64,000 nt of DNA. Origin: Mangrovibacillus cuniculi. GTDB lineage: Bacteria > Bacillota > Bacilli > Bacillales > R1DC41. Location of the stretch: NCBI RefSeq assembly GCF_015482585.1, contig NZ_CP049742.1, positions 136,501 through 200,500 of the forward strand, written 5' to 3'. How positions within the stretch are numbered: position 1 is the first letter of the stretch; the number at the start of each line of letters is the position of its first letter. The position numbers were made by a program, and so were the translations under genes. Below the pieces are notes generated by a model. The model made no database searches, had not been told where the DNA came from, and worked only from the letters and a program-made list of their open reading frames with translations. Shown in pieces: positions 61,212-64,000 of the stretch.

Positions 61212-62642
61212 ATGAAACTTTTCCAGAATACATATAAAACATTGCCAGCCACTTTCTATCAAGAACAACTACCCACACCAGTCTCTCAACCCAATCTTAT
61301 CCTTTACAATAAAAAATTAGCCCAAAAGCTAGGCATTCCAAAAGAGTTAGAAGACGCACAAATTTTGTCTGGTAACAAAATAGTGAAAGGCAGTACTCCC
61401 ATCGCACAAGCATATGCGGGTCATCAATTTGGACACTTTACGATGCTTGGAGATGGACGAGCAATTTTACTTGGTGAGTTTGAAACGGAACAGGGAACCC
61501 TAGTAGACCTGCAGTTGAAAGGCCCCGGAAGAACCCCTTACTCAAGAGGAGGAGATGGGCGTGCGGCGCTTGGACCGATGCTTCGGGAATATATTATCAG
61601 TGAAGCGATGCATGGTCTAGGAATACCAACGACGAGAAGTCTTGCGGTGGTGGAGACGGGAGACCCAGTTTATCGTGAAATCCAGCTAGAAGGAGCGATT
61701 CTAACTAGAGTCGCGGACAGTCATATTCGAGTCGGCACGTTTCAATATGCATCACGATTTGCGAGTGTCGATGAATTAAAAAAACTAGCAGACTATACGA
61801 TTGACCGTCACTATCCAGAATTAGCGGAAGCAGACCAACCTTATCTAGAGCTGTTAGGTAAAGTCATGGAGAAGCAAATCGACTTAGTGACCAAGTGGCA
61901 GATGGTTGGATTTATTCACGGAGTTATGAATACAGACAATATGACCATCAGTGGTCAGACGATCGATTATGGTCCATGTGCGTTTATGAACGTTTACGAC
62001 CCTGACACAGTATTCAGTTCTATCGATCATCAAGGTCGCTATGCCTATGGGAATCAAGGACCGATAGCTGGATGGAACTTAGCAAGATTGGCGGAAGCAC
62101 TGATTCCGTTGTTGCACGAAGACGAGCAAAAAGGCTTGGAGCTAGCTCAGGAGCAATTGTATCGTTTCCCAAAGTTGTATGAAGAAACTTGGTTAGCGGG
62201 GATGAAAAAGAAGTTGGGACTACTTGGTGAGCAAGAAGGTGATGAAGCACTAGTAAACGAACTTCTTTCGGTGATGAAAGATCAAAAGCTGGATTTCACC
62301 AACACGTTCCGAGCGTTGACGTTAGGTCAGGAGGATGACTTGCTGGTATATCCTATGTTCTCGTCGTGGTATCAAAAGTGGAAAAAGAGAGTGGACGACC
62401 AACCGGCAGATGTGAAAGAGCAGTCGAAACAAGTAATGAAGCAACACAATCCGCATGTCATCCCACGTAATCATTTGGTGGAAGAAACGATAGAAGAAGC
62501 CGTGGAGCATGGGGATTATGGAAAAGTGGAGAAACTAATTGAGATAATGCAAACCCCTTATGAATGGAAGTCATGTGAGATTTATTATACGAATGTTCCA
62601 GGAGAGGTAGATAAAGGTTACCAAACGTTTTGTGGGACTTGA
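61212..62642 (+). CDS. selO: Protein adenylyltransferase SelO (YdiU family)
   Basis: 476 residues from the ATG behind AAAGGAG; the frame to 61167 overlaps the terminator. Family features: AYAGHQFGHFTMLGDGRAILLGE (49-90), LKGPGRTPYSRGGDGRAALGPMLREYIISEAMHGLGIPTTRSLAVV (102-150), and the catalytic NTDNMTISGQTIDYGPCAFM with Asn/Asp metal ligands. SelO is a pseudokinase-fold enzyme that transfers AMP from ATP to Ser/Thr/Tyr of proteins in oxidative stress. Bacterial members of this length usually lack the C-terminal selenocysteine; a Cys near the C-terminus (YQTFCGT) takes that place. Followed by a terminator. Confidence 0.92.
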   Translation: MKLFQNTYKTLPATFYQEQLPTPVSQPNLILYNKKLAQKLGIPKELEDAQILSGNKIVKGSTPIAQAYAGHQFGHFTMLGDGRAILLGEFETEQGTLVDLQLKGPGRTPYSRGGDGRAALGPMLREYIISEAMHGLGIPTTRSLAVVETGDPVYREIQLEGAILTRVADSHIRVGTFQYASRFASVDELKKLADYTIDRHYPELAEADQPYLELLGKVMEKQIDLVTKWQMVGFIHGVMNTDNMTISGQTIDYGPCAFMNVYDPDTVFSSIDHQGRYAYGNQGPIAGWNLARLAEALIPLLHEDEQKGLELAQEQLYRFPKLYEETWLAGMKKKLGLLGEQEGDEALVNELLSVMKDQKLDFTNTFRALTLGQEDDLLVYPMFSSWYQKWKKRVDDQPADVKEQSKQVMKQHNPHVIPRNHLVEETIEEAVEHGDYGKVEKLIEIMQTPYEWKSCEIYYTNVPGEVDKGYQTFCGT

Positions 62643-62650
62643 ATAATGAG

Positions 62651-62685
62651 AAAGGGACTGTCGGGAATAATCGACAGTCCCTTTT
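62651..62685. terminator. Bidirectional terminator after selO
   Basis: A 13-bp stem (62651-62663 with 62672-62684) with 8-nt loop and T5 on the plus strand. A minus-strand frame ends immediately to its right. Confidence 0.85.
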
Positions 62686-62802
62686 TCATTCGTTTTTACG
62701 CAAAACTAGCTCCATACCTACTTTCATGAGTGCTTGATCAAACGTTTGATTAATTTTATTGTCGGAATTTAGGCAAGAGGGGATTAGGTTGGTGATTTGG
62801 TA
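62686..62802 (-). pseudogene. Possible 3' remnant of a gene truncated by repeat array IV
   Basis: On the minus strand a frame ending TGA at 62686 reads YQITNLIPSCLNSDNKIN followed by QTFDQALMKVGMELVLRKNE. The composition looks like the C-terminus of a helical protein. It has no start codon with ribosome site and runs into repeat sequence upstream, where a TAA in the first repeat closes it. It ends next to the bidirectional terminator, where a convergent gene would end. I cannot name the gene. Confidence 0.4.
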
Positions 62803-62822
62803 AAGCAAAAGCAAGAGAGCAA

Positions 62823-64000
62823 GGCGGCAAACGGCTTAAGTCGCCAAAGAGAGGAAGAGAGCAAGGCGGCAAACGGCTGAAGTCGCCAGGAGGAGCAAGA
62901 GAGTAAGGCGGCAAACGGTTTAAGTCGCCAGAGAGATCAAGAGAGCAAGGCGACAAACGGTTTAAGTCGCCAGAGAGATCAAGAGAGCAAGGCGACAAAC
63001 GGCTTAAGTCGCCAGGAGGAGCAAGAGTACAAGGCGACAAACGGCTTAAGTCGCCAGGAAGAGCAAGAGAGCAAGGCGACAAACGGCTTAAGTCGCCAGG
63101 AAGAGCAAGAGTACAAGGCGACAAACGGCTTAAGTCGCCAAAGAGAGCAAGAGAGCAAGGCGACAAACGGCTTAAGTCGCCAGGAAGAGCAAGAGAGCAA
63201 GGCGACAAACGGCTTAAGTCGCCAGGAAGAGCAAGAGTACAAGGCGACAAACGGCTTAAGTCGCCAGGAGGAGCAAGTGTACAAGGCAACAAACGGCTTA
63301 AGTCGCTAGAGAGAGCAAGAGAGCAAGTCGGCAAACGGCTTAAGTCGCCAGGAGGAGCAAGAGAGCAAGTCGGCAAACGGCTTAAGTCGCCAGGAGGAAC
63401 AAGAGTACAAGGTGGCAAGTCGTCAAAGCCGCAGAGAAGCGGAAGCAAGAGAAGGTACAAAAGCGCTTAAGCCGCATGGAAAAGGAAGAGCGCCATGCGG
63501 CAAGTCGTCAAAGTCGGGGAGAAGTGGAAGCAAGAAAGGGTACAAAAGCGCTTAAGCCGCAAGGAAAAGGAAGATCCCCATGCTGCAAGTCGGCAAAGCC
63601 GCCGAGAAGTGGAAGCAAGAAAGTGTACAAAAGCGCTTAAGCCGCAAGGAAAAGGAAGATCCCCATGCTGCAAGTCGGCAAAGCCGCCGAGAAGTGGAAG
63701 CAAGAAAGTGTACAAAAGCGCTTAAGCCGCAAGGAAAAGCAAGATCTCCATGCGGCAAGTCGTCAAAGCCGCCGAGAAGCGGAAGCAAGAAAGTGTACAA
63801 AAGCGCTTAAGCCGCAAGGAAAAGCAAGATCCCCATGCGGCAAGTCGTCAAAGCCGCCGAGAAGCGGAAGCAGGAAAGGGTACAAAAGCGCTTAAGCCGC
63901 CAGGAAAAGCAAGATCCCCATGCGGCAAGTCGGCAAAGCCGCCGAGAAGCGGAAGCAAGAAAGGGTACAAAAGCGCTTAAGCCGCAAGGAAAAGCAAGAT
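62823..64000 (+). repeat. Repeat array IV: 42-bp units then 85-bp units, continues beyond the window
   Basis: GGCGGC/GGCGAC recurs from 62823 at 42-bp steps (62865, 62907, 62949, 62991, 63033 ...) to about 63410, each paired with a GTCGCC around an AAACGGCTTAA centre. From 63457, ACAAAAGCGCTTAAGCCGC recurs every 85 bp (63542, 63627, 63712, 63797, 63882, 63967). Same order and same strand as in arrays II and III. Array runs off the right edge. Long ORFs across it in either direction are artefacts. Confidence 0.9.

Noticed and set aside
62756-63460. Minus-strand repetitive ORF across array IV
   Set aside because: Same artefact: a 42-bp repeat read in a stop-free frame, Leu/Pro/Ser repeats only.

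Overview
The window reads as chromosomal DNA of a low-to-moderate-GC Gram-positive spore-former relative (Bacillaceae). The evidence is the AGGAGG-type ribosome sites, frequent TTG/GTG starts, canonical Firmicutes operators (a perfect PerR box, Fur-like boxes, a GlcT/ptsG antiterminator) and homologues of Bacillus genes such as yhfP, pfeT, sstT, yvbH, rlmCD, glcT-ptsG and selO. No rRNA, tRNA, CRISPR or intact transposase was seen.

Layout. 1-10 kb: small membrane proteins, a quinone-reductase-like flavoprotein, two ArsR regulators (one coupled to an AHSA1/SRPBCC protein), two acetyltransferase/HEAT-type genes, a MarR-yhfP divergon and a secreted metzincin protease. 10-20 kb: an MBL-fold hydrolase, a second secreted metzincin with a partner gene, a penicillin-acylase-family enzyme with a cre-like site, a two-gene ART-fold (DUF3990-like) toxin/antitoxin-like pair, a NUDIX hydrolase, and an alpha/beta hydrolase fused to a long membrane domain. 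20-31 kb: a TetR-controlled ABC-2 exporter, small lipoproteins and membrane proteins, and a P1B-4 Fe(II)-type efflux ATPase (pfeT-like) under a perfect PerR box. 31-37 kb: a Cys-rich DeoR-like regulator with a PepSY membrane protein, an ABC-F ribosome-protection-type ATPase behind a structured leader with a small upstream ORF and an intrinsic terminator, then rlmCD. 38-47 kb: sstT, a CrtI-like oxidoreductase, an MFS transporter, acetyltransferases, a Gfo/Idh/MocA oxidoreductase, a CNNM-type transporter and yvbH. 47.8-54.1 kb: an iron-regulated NIS siderophore operon (two IucA/IucC synthetases, MFS exporter, type-III-fold PLP decarboxylase) whose first synthetase is split by a -1 frameshift in a G5 run. 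55-64 kb: an unrecognised 435-aa protein, glcT-RAT-ptsG, a kinase-like protein and selO.

The most unusual component is a family of five tandem-repeat arrays (I 27991-28864; a 41-bp array 35894-36310; II 47060-47707; III 54140-55101; IV 62823 to the window end). Units are 41, 42, 43 or 85 bp, close to 4 or 8 helical turns. They share a CAAAAGCG / CTTAAG core, all lie on the same strand, and contain inverted repeats. Arrays II, III and IV have the same internal order: GGCGAC...GTCGCC units first, then ACAAAAGCGCTTAAGCCGC units. Arrays II and III bracket the siderophore operon exactly. Array IV abuts what looks like the 3' remnant of a minus-strand gene.

How the genes work together: iron homeostasis recurs (Fur-like-controlled siderophore synthesis and export, PerR-controlled Fe efflux, and a PepSY-TM protein of a type often linked to metal/siderophore reduction). 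Carbon control is visible as GlcT/ptsG and a cre-like site. Most remaining genes are short housekeeping or stress operons ended by clear intrinsic terminators.
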